Positions 34,429-46,709 of a DNA stretch of 64,000 bases are shown piece by piece. The position numbers were made by a program, and so were the translations under genes. How positions within the stretch are numbered: position 1 is the stretch's first letter; each line of letters begins with the position of its first letter. Location: assembly GCA_911728435.2 (NCBI GenBank), contig OU452205.1, positions 13,770,260 to 13,834,259 on the forward strand, given 5' to 3'. Under the pieces are notes generated by a model. The model saw only the letters and a program-made list of their open reading frames with translations, had not been told where the DNA came from and did not search any database. The DNA comes from Apoderus coryli. Taxonomy: Eukaryota > Arthropoda > Insecta > Coleoptera > Attelabidae.

Positions 34429-37400
34429 ATGGCAAGGTATTCAACAGCTTTGTCGCACATAGTATTAGCTGGAACTAGTTTCTACTGTTTAGGAGTGTTG
34501 GACCCGAAGTATAGCAGAATTTTGGATGCTTCCTTTACTATTATGGCAGTTAATTCGGTTTTGGGTATTTGGAGATGGGGTAAGAATCTTATATAGTATA
34601 CAAATAAACGAATATTAAGATACTTACATTAGTGTTCTAACTTTGTATTTCCGAGATTAAGTAGTTTTTATTAGCGTGTATGGATGACAACCCGGTACTG
34701 GAACTAATCTCTCGTAAGTGGTTCGATTAGCGCATCTGAACCCGAACGTGAAAGGAAATATTTACCTACCCTGTTGATATAGCACAGGTATATGTTGATA
34801 TAGCACGGCTATATCAACAGATAACTATGCCACAGCATAATATATCCTTATGCTGTGCCTATGCTTTGCAATATTCACATAACGCCTGGTATGTAAGCTT
34901 GGCAGGAACTGGGCGGAACTGACCCGCAAAATAATCATGCAGCAGCAGGATCAGTCGCCTTTATTAGCTTATCTCAGATAATATTCAATTTGCAAATTGA
35001 TATTACTTTTTAGGTAATCCGTCTTACGGCCATAAAGTGGATAAACTGTACAGATTCACTACCCTCCTACAGGACTTGTTCGTGCTTCCATGTATTGTAA
35101 CGACAATATGGTTGGAGTACAATTATATTAGAGAAATGGCATATGCACACACTTTGGTCGTTCTATTACCATTAATAACGTACTTTCTTGATAACGAGAA
35201 TACTGAAATGATAGATTCGATTCTGATAGCGAATTGTGTGTCATTAGGATATGTGTCTGCTGATAATGGAAACTATTTTGGCCTATCGACTGTTGCATCA
35301 TTTTTTATTAGTCATTTTATTCTTAAGCGGGAAGTTGGGGATTTATCAAACAGGTAAGAAAAATTCACAAACATTTGTTATTTGAGTAACGTAAGTAAAA
35401 CAAAATTAAGTAAAAATTCAATGTTCAAATTACGTAAATTTTAAATGGTAAGCTAAATGTACCAGTGCCTGACCCATTAGGGAATGTGCAAAAATTATCG
35501 CATTTTTATGATGTGTGAATGTTTTTTAATATACATACCTTCGTGACACTTTTAACGGAACATCATTCTTTTAAAAAATGAGGTCTAACTATATATACAA
35601 AAGGGCGTTAATAAAATAAACATAAATTTTTGAATATCGGCATATGTTAGTTTGCTTTGACAGTTTTATCACCTCTAGGAGCAAGCACTTTAGATCAAGG
35701 AAAAATGCAGATTCATCTGCATGGAATATTCTGGGATCCTCAAGAATGTCCGTCTGACTAATAGCTAATAAATGCTCATATACTTCATGGAACCATCTAT
35801 TCAGTTGAATTGTAGTCACAGATGCTCTACTTGTTGTTAAATTCCGTGGTGTTCTCAAGGTTATTTCTGGATGCCGCTTGAGAAACCATTCATACAACTT
35901 TTTACCAGGTTTATCGTGTTTAAACTCTTTTTTAACTCTCTAGCTTATTTTTCTACATTTACCAGAAAATTTTCTGTGGAAATAGGAAAACCTGCTTTCA
36001 CCATGTTTATAACTCACTTGATGATGACCCACTGATTTTCTCTTTGCTTACAGAAAAAAACGTATCGGGACTCATTTTTCTTGACTCAGGATTGCCACCT
36101 TTGACCTTATACAGTAAAGTTTTGAAACTTTTAATGTCTTTGCAGCAGTTTTTGTAGTCATTCTGTTTCGTACGGCTCTAAAGGCATCTTCAATTGCAAT
36201 TTGAGGATATTTTAAAATTTTCTTTTCATCCATTTTCTGTCAAAAACAAAACAAAAAAAATGTTTCAAAAATAAAGGGTCAGGTTTATATTATCTTTGAA
36301 CTTAAATGTGACACTGTTCAAAAATAGAGGGTCAGGTTTATATTCAACTTGAGCTTAAACGTGACACTATAGGGTCATCTATAGGTTGCGTTTGGATAAT
36401 AACAAAAACGAAAGAGAATCAGCTTTATTACAAGCTCATTCATGATACAAAGTGAGACAGTCATAAAATATCTGTTGTACCTATATAGGATATACATGTA
36501 TCACAATACCCCTCGTCAAAATCAATAAAATATCGATATCTACTTGTTTTTTTATAGTTCTTCCTATTTACAAGGTTATACCATGCTTCATCTACTTTTA
36601 GCATCAAATATTAGTGTGTAATCTAAAAACTGTTTTATATAACTTATCTGTTATAATGAATGGATAACGTTTCTTATACAAAGCGCGAATACCATGACAC
36701 TCTCCAATGGTTAACTCAGTGGTACGAACTTACTCGCAATATATTTTGTTTAAGAATAGGTTGCCACATCACACAAAAATCGCAACAAAACTTACAATAA
36801 TACCGTAATGCTAAATAAAACCAAATAAATGGAAATGTGTCATCTATTGGTACAGGGTCATGTACTGGTACATTTACCTTACACACATTTTGGCAAAACT
36901 TCTACAAATATCAATGCAACTTTTGGCGTTTTTAACATAAACACCCACTAAGTTCAGTTACTTAAGTGCATTTGTATGTAAATTATAGCAGGAAAAATAC
37001 GCTAAAATATGTGATAAATTGAGTTCTGTTGGAAATTTGTTTCAAACTATCATGCTTTCACCAGACGGGCCGTTTCGTAAAGCATGGTAGTGTGAAACAA
37101 GTTTCCAACATAACTGAAAGTCTTGTTATTATATGTAACAAGCAACTCATTAATAAAGCCTCCCGCAAGGGATTTAGGCGTATCTAGTGTTGGCAATGGG
37201 ATATGATGGAGTTGATGCTTCTCGTCCGGCCATCGTTTGTGAACTGTGTTTCACCGGGCATATTGCCTGCTCACACTAGATGTCGCCAAAAACATCTATT
37301 TGCAAAATATATTGGTTGCGATTTGCAATAAAACGTATAGCAAAAATTAAACGTCTTGAGTTCCAAATTACCGTCCCAATGAAAAATAAATATTACACAT

Positions 37401-40400
37401 TACCTATTTTGAAATATAAGGGTCTTTTAAGCATAGTGATGTTTTTATACAGCCTTTACAAAAACTGCTTCGAGATTTAACTTAGCCGCTCCAAATATAG
37501 TGTAAAGGCATGCTGAATCCATAACAAAAATCTATAACCATTTAAAACATTGAGAAAAATAGTAACCGAAGCAAAAAAGAATTATATAAGACTGGTGTAT
37601 GTCAAAACGTTCTGAGTACGTATAACCTCAAAAAAGTCCAACTTCACGATAGAGCTGTGAGTTGCCAGATTGCAACATCAGGGTTGCCAAATCCCGAAAT
37701 ATAAAAGGCAACCCCCGTATGTACTTATATAACTATACAAAGTAGTTTCGTCTATGAAAACCATTTTCTATAATGTAACTTGTCCCAATGATTATCAAAC
37801 ATATCCCTGTTAAAATGAGTGAAAAATACGCATGCTTCTACCATAGTTTAATACCTATTCCGTAGGTATTAAACTATGGTTCTACAAACAAAACAAATAC
37901 AAACATTATCATAAAAATGTTATTTTAATACCCAGAGATAACCTAATAAAATTGTTCTTTTTCTCTGTTAATATCGCGCTTGCGTCGACTTACTAGGTAA
38001 GGTTTAGGTGCCCGAATTTGTACACCTAACTTTAGGGATCTCTAAGCTAAGTTAAGGAGCGAAAAAGCGACTGTGCAAACGAAATACAAGATTTATTCTT
38101 TCCTTAATTATATTGCACAATAGGTAATGTTTAATACACATTTTTCATTGGCACGGTAATTTGGCACTCAAGATGTTTAATGTTTGCTATACGTTCTATT
38201 TACTTTACGTTAAGATAAATATCTAGCAACTTCCAAATGTCAAGAATGTTACGTTAGAACCTTCTATAGAAGGTAGCGGTTCCGATGACTCTGACGATGA
38301 TCTATTGTATACAGAAGTAGAAACGCCATTTTCAAAGCCCATGACTAAGAATTTAATGTTAGAACCTGATTCAGCTAGTTCTGATAACACAACTTTCAAA
38401 GTTGAAATCAATGTTTCTCGATATTATCTTTATAGCACTTTCGTAGTATGCCCACGGTACATTTACCTGTTCATACGTATTTTCTGAACATATTTGTCTG
38501 TACACACTATTTCCATTATATAAATCGCATTTTATTATATAAACCATTTAATGTTATTCATTAAAACATTCAAAAACACCAGTTAGTGCTGCTGAACTTT
38601 TTAGCTATTACACTTTAACAATTAAGAATGTGTCAGAAGAAACGGTGATATCATTGAGATATAAGGAGTCGCTATAAGCATTATTTTACATTGTACACAA
38701 ACGGGTGCATTGGGTGGGGCGTAATCGTATACCAATATGGCGGATTCTCCAGAGCCGCATTAACTATTTTTGTTGACGTTTTTGCTTTTAATTTGCAGCT
38801 TGGGTTTATACTTGATTTTGAAATATTATGCAGTGTACAAAATACTTAAATATAGGTAATTATTGATATTTGATACCTAAATACAGGAATAAAAGACGTT
38901 AGTACTTTATAAATTATATATTAATACCCCTTAAACAAAACAATTTTATTTAAATGTTGCGCTATGCTTATCCACTTTATTTTTACTTAAATAATACATC
39001 CTGGTATTAACATATTTAGTCGCAATAGATTTGATCAGTAAATGTATATGGTTATCAAACACTGATTGATCAAAACCGTGCACAACTAAATTAGGAAAAA
39101 TATTACTATTTACAAATTCCTTTAAAACAAGGTTTATTATGAATCCTGCGGACAACTTTGCATTAGTAGCTACTACACGATTTTTTATGATCTTTTCGGA
39201 TTGGAAGCAAACGTCTAAAACATCTTTTGAAGGAATTTGTAAATCCTTTTTTGCCTTCATTTTAATAAAAAATAACACTTATTAATGCATCTCGACATTC
39301 TCTGCAAATAATTTGCTTCTTTAAACTAAAAACAACAAATCCAGCAATAGAAACAATAATGAATTTCGAAAATTCAGAAAATGGTCCAGGAAGATAATCA
39401 TGATCTGGATAAATTATATTTGTGTACATTTCTCGTTGGTATCCAATTAATTCGAGACACATATTCTGTCCAGATATGTCTACGAGCAGGATCTTTAGGA
39501 AATCTAAAAACCAGAATATGTTTTTAACACACCTTTAGGGGTCTTTTTTGCTAGAAAGTGTTGAATGAGTAAAGAGTTTGAGAGTAGAAATCAAGTAAAA
39601 GAATTTGTAAAAAAAATAAACTACAATGCACGTGTCAATTGTTGAGTGCAGAAAGAAGAATGCTACCAGACTCCTATAATAATGTGTTTTAATAAGTTCG
39701 CCTAAAAAAACCCTAAATACGTCCATGTACAATGTTTACAATATTTGGTACATACCTATGAAACGCTATTCCTGATATTTTCTTGTCGATTTCACTTCTA
39801 CTACTGCAACTACGCACAGCACAGAACACCATTATAGTATATTGTCAAATAACCGTCCAAAAAAACACGAAAAACTTAAGTAAACTTGTAAAATACTCGT
39901 AAATAACACTATAAACTTGAAAGCACGACAAATGATAGAGGTCGTATACCAATATGGCGTACCTGCACCCGCTTTTGGCCACGTTAGAGCGTCTCCCCCC
40001 ACCTCAATGGGTGATATGCTGTGTATAATAACTACAATAAAAATGATTGCAATTGAAATTGATCCTAGTGACGATAAAGTAAAGTTGATGTCTGTGAGAT
40101 ATTTGGTAGTAGTAAATTTATTAATTACGTTTCTGGCGGCGAGCCGCGATATATTATGGTGGCAAATCATATGATTCGAATGAAGAAGTAATTTCGGGAA
40201 ACATTGCATTTGTTCAGGAAGAACTACAAATACTTTTTGTATTTATTATTGAAAACTGGTATTGTATTTTTGAATCATTTTAAATTTCCTAGCTGTTATG
40301 TTATCCAGCTATATATTTAAATCTTCATTTACTCTATAAACACGTGAATGTAGAATTCTTATTCGACTGCGCCACTAAAAAGGAACTAAGCGTGCTTTGA

Positions 40401-40651
40401 CGCAGCCCAACCTGATAGCTACTGCAGAAGTGTTTACATCACGAGTTTTTTTCGCACCTAACTGATTTATGTCTTCTCTTCAAAATAAAGGAGAAGAAGA
40501 CAAAAACATGGAATATTCTCTAAGTAGTTTTATCTTTTTATGCTAAATTTGTTTCAGATCTCTTATGGATATACCGTCTCAGGATTTATACAATTATGCC
40601 ATGTGCTTTTTCGCTATATTTGCTTTAAAAACTGTTATAGATATTACTTAA
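34429..40651 (+). CDS. multi-pass membrane protein, unrecognised family (copy A)
   Basis: Exons 34429-34579, 35014-35353 and 40558-40651 join to 194 codons plus TAA with consensus splice sites (phase 1, then phase 2). The protein is strongly hydrophobic, with about six possible membrane segments, for example LSHIVLAGTSFYCLGVL, FTIMAVNSVLGIW, LLQDLFVLPCIVTTIWLEY, HTLVVLLPLITYFL, STVASFFISHFIL and YAMCFFAIFAL. There is no signal-peptide cleavage motif and no catalytic motif. The stretch LQDLFVLPCIVTTIWLEYN matches LQMVLVLPAFAAEVWTKYN of the gene at 58561-50037, and the first intron has the same phase shortly before it, so the two are paralogues. I do not recognise the family. Intron 2 (5.2 kb) holds pogo, MITE and P-element debris. 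Confidence 0.75.
35447..36884 (-). mobile_element. pogo/Tigger-type element, decayed
   Basis: Near-matching inverted ends, GTAAGCTAAATGTACCAGTG at the left and the complement of GTAAGGTAAATGTACCAGTA at the right, flank a minus-strand transposase fragment. Near 36283-36374 a ~46-base unit (GGGTCAGGTTTATATT) is repeated twice. It lies in intron 2 of membrane gene A. Confidence 0.6.
35655..36233 (-). pseudogene. pogo-like transposase N-terminal fragment
   Basis: The minus strand starts MDEKKILKYPQIAIEDAFRA with a helix-turn-helix region (TTKTAAK). After frame changes it continues WFLKRHPEITLRTPRNLT and ILEDPRIFHADESAFFLD, which carries the first catalytic aspartate region (ADES) of pogo/Jerky-type DDE domains. 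The remaining catalytic domain is missing. Confidence 0.75.
37011..37293. mobile_element. MITE, copy of 17668-18000 family
   Basis: It shares AAGCATGGTAGTGTGAAACA, TCTCGTCCGGCCATCGTTTG and the end TTGCCTGCTCACACTAGAT with the copy in the mTERF intron; the left arm is truncated. Confidence 0.7.
37294..38940. other. intron DNA, no gene
   Basis: Open frames at 37280-37480 and 38305-38487 lack domains. A perfect 18 bp hairpin lies at 37840-37880, and GTATACCAATATGGCG at about 38730 recurs at about 39946 in the same orientation. Nothing else is recognised. Confidence 0.35.
38946..39832 (-). pseudogene. internally deleted P-element/THAP9-like gene
   Basis: Minus strand: exon 1 at 39832-39756 encodes MVFCAVRSC...AFHR with the first THAP cysteine pair (C4, C9). 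After an intron, exon 2 from 39503 encodes FPKDPARRHIWTEYVSRINW and then breaks off near 39430. It is followed directly by the C-terminal transposase region in other frames: SIAGFVVFSLKKQIICRECRDALI, then LQIPSKDVLDVC, and NHIHLLIKSIATKYVNTRMYYLSKN. The whole RNase-H-like core is missing. The layout is like Drosophila KP elements, whose products act as repressors, but frame breaks make a product unlikely here. Confidence 0.75.
39833..40557. other. 5' flank of the P relic and end of intron
   Basis: Contains open frames on both strands (39832-40209) without domains. GTATACCAATATGGCG repeats the block near 38730. The region ends in the TTTCAG acceptor of membrane gene A exon 3. Confidence 0.35.
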
Positions 40652-40936
40652 ATTTTTTATATAATATAAAATAAATTATGATAAACAATGAAAATAACAT
40701 GTACCTAATAATCAACTTATTGACTGTATTTTCTGTGAGGCTTAATAATATCTAATTCTAATATCATTCTAATTCGTATTGTACTATACAAAATTATGAC
40801 AGAGCTGCGTATATAGTAGGGCTGACAGATCAATTCTCAGAATGTTTTAATATTTGCCCTAATTTTTTAACCAGAACCTTAATGATAAATGTCTAGAAGT
40901 GAAGCTGGCACAAAACTGAATAAATGTTTTGTTATA

Positions 40937-43023
40937 CAGGGTGGTCCAACGAAAAGTTTGCACCTAGCTTTTCTCTTTTTTTTGTAGTCGAATGCGAAAA
41001 TGCTCGGACACGTCGATTTTGCTTTTGAGGGGGACACATTTTAAACATATTTTTCGATCTGCGCCTTTAACCCCCTAGCGGGGGTGAGTGACAACCCTAA
41101 AATTTTAAATGGAAAGAGGGGTCTAATGACATATCATTTGAAAGGACACAAAATTGTCTTTCTAATGATACCCTATTTGTCGAATTTTACTAAAACAGTT
41201 AATACGAAAACGACTTTAAAGACATTAAGCCGATAATTTTGGTATTAATGAGAAATACAAATAAGTTTTAATTATTACGACTGAAAACAACTACAATCAT
41301 TTCTAAATTATTTACTTTGAAGAAAAACGGGATTTCAAAAACACTATCTTATTTATCAGAACTAAATTCCTCACTAATCGTTTGCGTTTTTTGTTGAAAT
41401 AAAAACTGCAGATACGTGTAGGAAAAGAATTTACACCGTTTATTTTAGTCTTTTCATTGATTCAGTTTGGTTGCTTCTCAAGTTATTTTACTTTTACCGT
41501 ACAAAATGATTTATTCCATTCTAGAACGAGTTGAAATTGTTAAACTTTATTTTCAAAATAATAGTAGTGCTAGACTTACGGCTCGCTTATTTAATGAGAG
41601 ACATCCCGATAAAAATGTGAATGATGTGTACGTTGGCAAGTTAGTTAAAAAGTTTGTAGATACCGGATCTGTCTGTAATGTAAAACACCAGCCGCAGAAA
41701 CCGATCAGAAATGAAGCTGTGGAAGTCGCTGTTTTAGGGCATGTTGAAATGGATCATAGTCAAAGTACCCGTCAACTAGCTGAAGCCTCAGGTGTCTCCC
41801 GTTCGTCCATAATACGAATTTTAAAAGCGTACAAATTTCATCCGTACAAAATCAAATTAGTACAGGAACTAAATGAGGATGATCCTGATAGAAGGCTGCA
41901 ATTTTGTGAAGCAATGAGCCAGCGTTTAATTGAAGATCCGCAATTATTATTTAACATTTGTTTTTCCGACGAATGCACATTTTATTTGAATGGAGCTGTA
42001 AATAGGCACAATTGCCGTTACTGGGATGACAGTAACCCACATTTATTCCGTGAGGTTCATACCCAGTATCCTCAAAAAATAAACGTCTGGTGTGGCATAT
42101 TAGGAAATCATATTATAGGACCACTTTTTATTCCTGGAAATTTAACTGGTGAAGTGTACCTAAACATGCTTGAAGACACAATTGATCCTTTAATAACACA
42201 AATAATAGAAGATGACCAAAATCATACTGCTGATCGGCTTTATTTCCAGCAAGATGGAGCACCTCCGCACTATGTGGCTCCTGTAAGACAGTTCTTAGAT
42301 GACCGGTTCCCTGGACGGTGGATTGGAAGGAGGGGCCCAATTGAATGGCCTGCCAGGTCACCGGATTTATCGCCTTTAGACTTTTTTCTTTGGGGGCACT
42401 TAAAAAATAAATGTTTTGCCACGAAGCCCGAGTCCATAGAAGATCTTCGCCAACGCATTACAGAAGAGTGCAGAAACATAACACCTGATATGCTACAAAA
42501 TGTTAGAAATAGATTTGAACAAAATCTGTATTATTGTATGGAATCAAATGGGTCACATTTTCAACATTTGTTAATGTAACGTTTTAATAAATCAATTTAA
42601 CAGCTTGTTTACTTTTTTTACAAAGCAATGTTAAAACTAACAAACATTGGAATGTACTAACGATTGCAGGTGTTTTCACTCGCAATAATTAAAACTTATT
42701 TGTATTTCTCATTAATACCAAAATTATCGGCTTAATGTCTTTAAAGTCGTTTTCGTATTAACTGTTTTAGTAAAATTCGACAAATAGGGTATCATTAGAA
42801 AGACAATTTTGTGTCCTTTCAAATGATATGTCATTAGACCCCTCTTTCCATTTAAAATTTTAGGGTTGTTACTCACCCCCGCTAGGGGGTTAAAGGCGCA
42901 GATCGAAAAATATGTTTAAAATGTGTCCCCCTCAAAAGCAAAATCGACGTGTCCGAGCATTTTCGCATTCGACTACAAAAAAAAGAGAAAAGCTAGGTGC
43001 AAACTTTTCGTTGGACCACCCTG
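40937..43023 (+). mobile_element. complete mariner (DD41D) with ~340 bp TIRs
   Basis: The ends CAGGGTGGTCCAACGAAAAG and its complement are inverted and the match runs for about 340 bases at each side (40937-41276 and 42684-43023) with very few differences. TA flanks both ends (40935-40936, 43024-43025). Length is 2087 bp with an uninterrupted transposase gene. Near-identity of the arms and the open frame suggest recent insertion. It sits between the two convergent membrane genes. Confidence 0.95.
41467..42579 (+). CDS. mariner-family transposase, DD41D, apparently intact
   Basis: A 370-codon open frame encodes a complete cut-and-paste transposase. The N-terminal half has paired helix-turn-helix regions (ILERVEIVKLYFQNNSSARL; STRQLAEASGVSRSSIIRIL). 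The catalytic residues are D168 (FSDECTF), D263 (FQQDGAPPHY) and D305 (SPDLSPLDFFLWG), with 41 residues between the second and third, that is DD41D. INVWCGILG and GPLFIPGNLTG are typical. The true start is probably the methionine at codon 14 (MIYSILERV), as the first 13 residues are not conserved-looking. No stop or frameshift is present. Confidence 0.93.
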   Translation: MVASQVILLLPYKMIYSILERVEIVKLYFQNNSSARLTARLFNERHPDKNVNDVYVGKLVKKFVDTGSVCNVKHQPQKPIRNEAVEVAVLGHVEMDHSQSTRQLAEASGVSRSSIIRILKAYKFHPYKIKLVQELNEDDPDRRLQFCEAMSQRLIEDPQLLFNICFSDECTFYLNGAVNRHNCRYWDDSNPHLFREVHTQYPQKINVWCGILGNHIIGPLFIPGNLTGEVYLNMLEDTIDPLITQIIEDDQNHTADRLYFQQDGAPPHYVAPVRQFLDDRFPGRWIGRRGPIEWPARSPDLSPLDFFLWGHLKNKCFATKPESIEDLRQRITEECRNITPDMLQNVRNRFEQNLYYCMESNGSHFQHLLM

Positions 43024-43280
43024 TATAAATTATTTCAAATATCTCTACAATTCAAAAATAAAATAAAGTTTTTATAAAAATTAGGAAAATGAAAATAATA
43101 AAATTAATGGAGGAAATATTACCATATTTTTGAATTGAATTTGGAGATATTTTAAGTTTCCCGGGAAGTTGTGGGATTATGAAGTGCATTTTGAGGCTTA
43201 TACTTTTTTATTAGTATATATTGTGCACATTGTTAGACGTTTCTCTTTATCAAACCGGTCTTTATTCTGAGAAAATGTCA

Positions 43281-43466
43281 TTAATCTGTGTACTGGTCAC
43301 TGTTTCTAATAACAAGTGTATCTAAGAAAGATAGTTTAAAATGCGTACGTAAAATATATAGATGTTTAACACTTGTATCAAAAACTACGAATACGTCTTC
43401 CACATAGCTAATCCAAATTCTGGGAAACAGGAAAATATGAAAAATTAATTTTTGCAATGGGTTCAA
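43281..43466 (-). pseudogene. possible Penelope-like element RT fragment
   Basis: A short minus-strand frame reads RIWISYVEDVFVVFDTS, then FKLSFLDTLVIRN, resembling the RYVDDVF...LPFLDTLV block of Penelope-like RTs. At about 44460-44330 on the same strand KSGAYALNNCTQRFMWVNQAVF faintly resembles the GIY-YIG endonuclease start (SGVY...YVGQTG). The two are in the wrong order for one element, so they would be separate relics. Confidence 0.4.
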
Positions 43467-43499
43467 AATAATTGAAAAATAATTCTGGTAAGAAAGGGG

Positions 43500-45195
43500 A
43501 CAAACTACCCATGCAGTACCGTCGCGTCGTGCTGTTCATAGGATGGCTGATCATATTGAAAATATATTGTGACATACAAAGATTTTATTATTTATTAGTA
43601 GATATTTTAGAGTTTTAGGAATGGGTACAGTTGGACAGAGGGTCGGGTTGGTTTTTTTATTTACTAACCATTTTGAAATGATATAAGTTGGAGATGAAAT
43701 AATAATCCAAGACAAACATTAAGCCGATTGTTTATCTCTGACGGTAGTTTTTATTGCAACAAAACATACAACAAATATCATACAATATTTCCAAAAGAGA
43801 AACATTTCGTATATTTCTGAGATAAACGGACTGATATCTGACAAGCCTGGTATGTACTAATCGAAACGCAGAATCATTATTTTGATTGTACCGTACTCGA
43901 TAATTGTTTGCATATCATAGTATTTTACTTAATATTAAATATATATACATTATCTGATAAATTATACAAAATACGAATATTTTTGTTGATATATTATTGT
44001 ATTTTTTTATATAAAACAAATATATATATAATATATAAAAATATTACTTACTTAAAGCAAAATTATATACATGTATTTACTTTAAAATGTTATACTATTG
44101 AATGTATTTAATAAAAATGTTAAATAATTGTTGTATTTGACTTGGAACCTAATCTGATTGTCCGTTGTCCAGACTTCAAAATGCTCTTCCAGATTAGGCG
44201 CTTTAAAATCTCTGGTTGAAGCTCATGCGGGTTATGAACTAATTTTTTATATGATAAGATGTACGGAACTGCCTCTTTTTCTATCCCATATATTATGCTC
44301 TCACAGCACATCTACTTCAAATCTCTTTGTAGCATCCAGATCCTTGTAGTTCAAGCAATATTAATTCACAGGAACTGACAAAAACCGCCTGGTTGACCCA
44401 CATAAATCGCTGGGTACAATTATTCAAGGCGTAAGCACCAGATTTTCAACGGGTGTCAACTTTATCATTAACCTTAACTATATGTCTCTTGAGAGTGTTT
44501 GTGACTTTGAAAGAAAATGTTCACAAAAGGTTTGAAGAATTTTGCCAACTGAACTGAGACTACTCCAAAGAAAGATAATCTTTTGTAGTTGTGATTGTCG
44601 TTAGCTTCAGTGTAAATAAAATTATATGTAAGTCTAAATCTGCAGGCGAAACTCAACATCTTACTCAAAAACTGTGAAGGGTATGTTGTTCCTTATAGAA
44701 TAAATCGTCAGAGGCAAATTAAATAATCTGTAAAAAGGGATCTAAAAGGAAAGAAACCGCCATCACGCTCTATCTCAAGAGTGAACGTAATATTATCAGG
44801 TATGCGTCAAAAACCAATTTAAGCTAAGGTGATCATCAATCCAAATAATGAAAATATCAGACATATTTACTATAATATAATATTTGATCTTTGAAATTAA
44901 TACTCAAAATAACACTCTCTACTCTAAACTGTGCATGAATAACGCACTTAAAAAGGCCACAGACAAGAACCCATGGCTAGGCATTGTTTCTGTGGGTACT
45001 GGAAAGAAATAAGAATGTTAATAAATCTGCTTGACATTATTTTCGGTACCTAAATATAAATCGTAGTCAGAAGATCTAACATTTCAATTAAACCTACCTC
45101 TTTGAATAATGATTTTTTTTCTTTGGGACGTTCGATTTGTTCACATTTTCGTTCTTCGATTGATTTCTAGGGATTGGAACTGTTTTTGACAAATA
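43500..45195. other. intergenic, mostly unrecognised
   Basis: AT-rich DNA with the weak Penelope-like trace mentioned above. No supported gene or repeat end otherwise. Confidence 0.35.
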
Positions 45196-45510
45196 TTAAG
45201 GCAAATTTGGAAAAATAGATAGACACGCATGGGGTTTAAGTTTAGGTTTATAGGGAGTTTTTGTTAAAGTTCGATCCGGTTGAAGGTAATTAGCCTCCTG
45301 TATAATTTGGCTCTGAGGAAAGTGTTTACAACAAAGTACCGCGATCTTTGACGGGTTAAAATAAGATCTAGGAATAGCCTGTACCCATTTCTGTTCTAAA
45401 TTATCATCTTTGGGAAATCGAAAAACTGTTATTAGTTTGCCATTTTGCTATTTTTTTAATGCGCTACTATAATTGGATTTACATCCAGGTATACAGCATG
45501 TTGAAGGCAT
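45196..45510 (-). pseudogene. THAP-domain relic with in-frame stop
   Basis: The minus strand from ATG at 45510 reads MPSTCCIPGCKSNYSSALKK, then a TAG stop, and then in the same frame VFRFPKDDNLEQKWVQAIPR, VLCCKHF and CLSIFPNLP to a TAA. The C2CH ligands (C5 or C6, C10, CCKH), the FRFPKD motif and the conserved W are present, so this is a THAP domain of about 90 residues. Apart from the single stop the frame is clean. It may be the head of another P-like element; no transposase follows. Confidence 0.75.
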
Positions 45511-46630
45511 ATTAAAATCGACTAAGAAATAGAAATAAATAAATCAGGTACTTACGTAAAAATCCAGCTGAATTTATTAATAATTCTTAAATATATGTAT
45601 ATACAAACTGTCGTACAAAAGACACTTCCACCGCTTAGTTTGTTCCGTTCCAAATTGTCACTAACATTTTTGAATGATTTTATTCAATGATTTATTTAAT
45701 TTATTCCTGGAAATGAAAGAAAATGAAATAACTGTAAATAAGTATGGGGTTATATTCAAGTATTACTTATTTCGACTTTGATTATGGTTGATATTATATT
45801 TGATTAATATAACTTTGTGCTGTCACATTGTGTTTATTCATATGTTTTGTGTGTATTCTTGTCTGTTTGTCGTGTAGGCTGATTTGGGGCTTTACAACAT
45901 TGGGTTAATTCAAGAATTCGGGTTGATCACATCTCCTAAAAACCACCAGACACTATTTTATGTCCATTCCTCTAATGATCGAGTATAGAGGACTTACCTC
46001 GTTTCATTTTCTTCAGATTATCTTTGCGAGACTAGTCGAGGTTGCAATGTATTTTATTCCTCCTTTTCATATTTACTTCTGCTGCACACTTGATGTAATT
46101 GATTTGCTTTTATTTGTCTTTGTAGATAATATCCAGTATAAACATTCTTCTATGATAATATCGTAATTCTTAGATGTTGTACATATCTAGTTACGTTCTC
46201 CCGTAAACTGACTGCCGAATAGGGCTCGTTTGAACTGTGGTTATTTTCATATATCTGTTATGAATTGATTCCCTTTTGGGGTGATAATATATATATCCTG
46301 CTCCTTTTTTTTGACCCAATCAAATTCAAATTGAGTCGATTTGAATGTTTTGTTGTTTGAGGTTATAGTAAACATTCTTCATTTTTAGTGACCTTGATTT
46401 AAGATAATAGGTTTTCTGGAGGTACCAAAATTTCATAATTTATTTGGAGAGGTCATCATTTTGAGGTTGGGACGTAAACTAAACCATGTGGTGCCCCGGT
46501 ATTAATTGAAAGCATTTATGAACCTGCCCTCCTTCACTCTTTAAAGGCTAGCGGCCGTATCTAACCGTAAAACGTGACCTAAATTTTCTCCAGAACCTAT
46601 TGGGCCGTTCATTTTGTCCTCAGTTGAGTA
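45511..46630. other. intergenic, nothing recognised
   Basis: Open frames such as 45960-46166 have no domain. No repeats were recognised. Confidence 0.35.
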
Positions 46631-46709
46631 ATAAACATCGCTTAAATAAAAAAATAAACGCCACAAGTTAGGTATACAACAAAAATATTGCCGCAGGTTA
46701 TGCCACTTT

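Noticed and set aside
38728..39961. GTATACCAATATGGCG direct repeats as target duplication of the P relic
   Set aside because: At 16 or more bases it is too long for the 8-base duplication of P-type elements, and no inverted ends were found beside it.
41467..41505. First methionine of the mariner transposase frame as the true start
   Set aside because: The helix-turn-helix begins right after the methionine at codon 14; the preceding residues look like 5' leader.
38946..45510. One long P-element from the THAP relic at 45510 to the P tail at 38946
   Set aside because: The tail at 38946 already has its own THAP exons at 39832-39503, and exon 3 of membrane gene A lies between, so these are separate loci.
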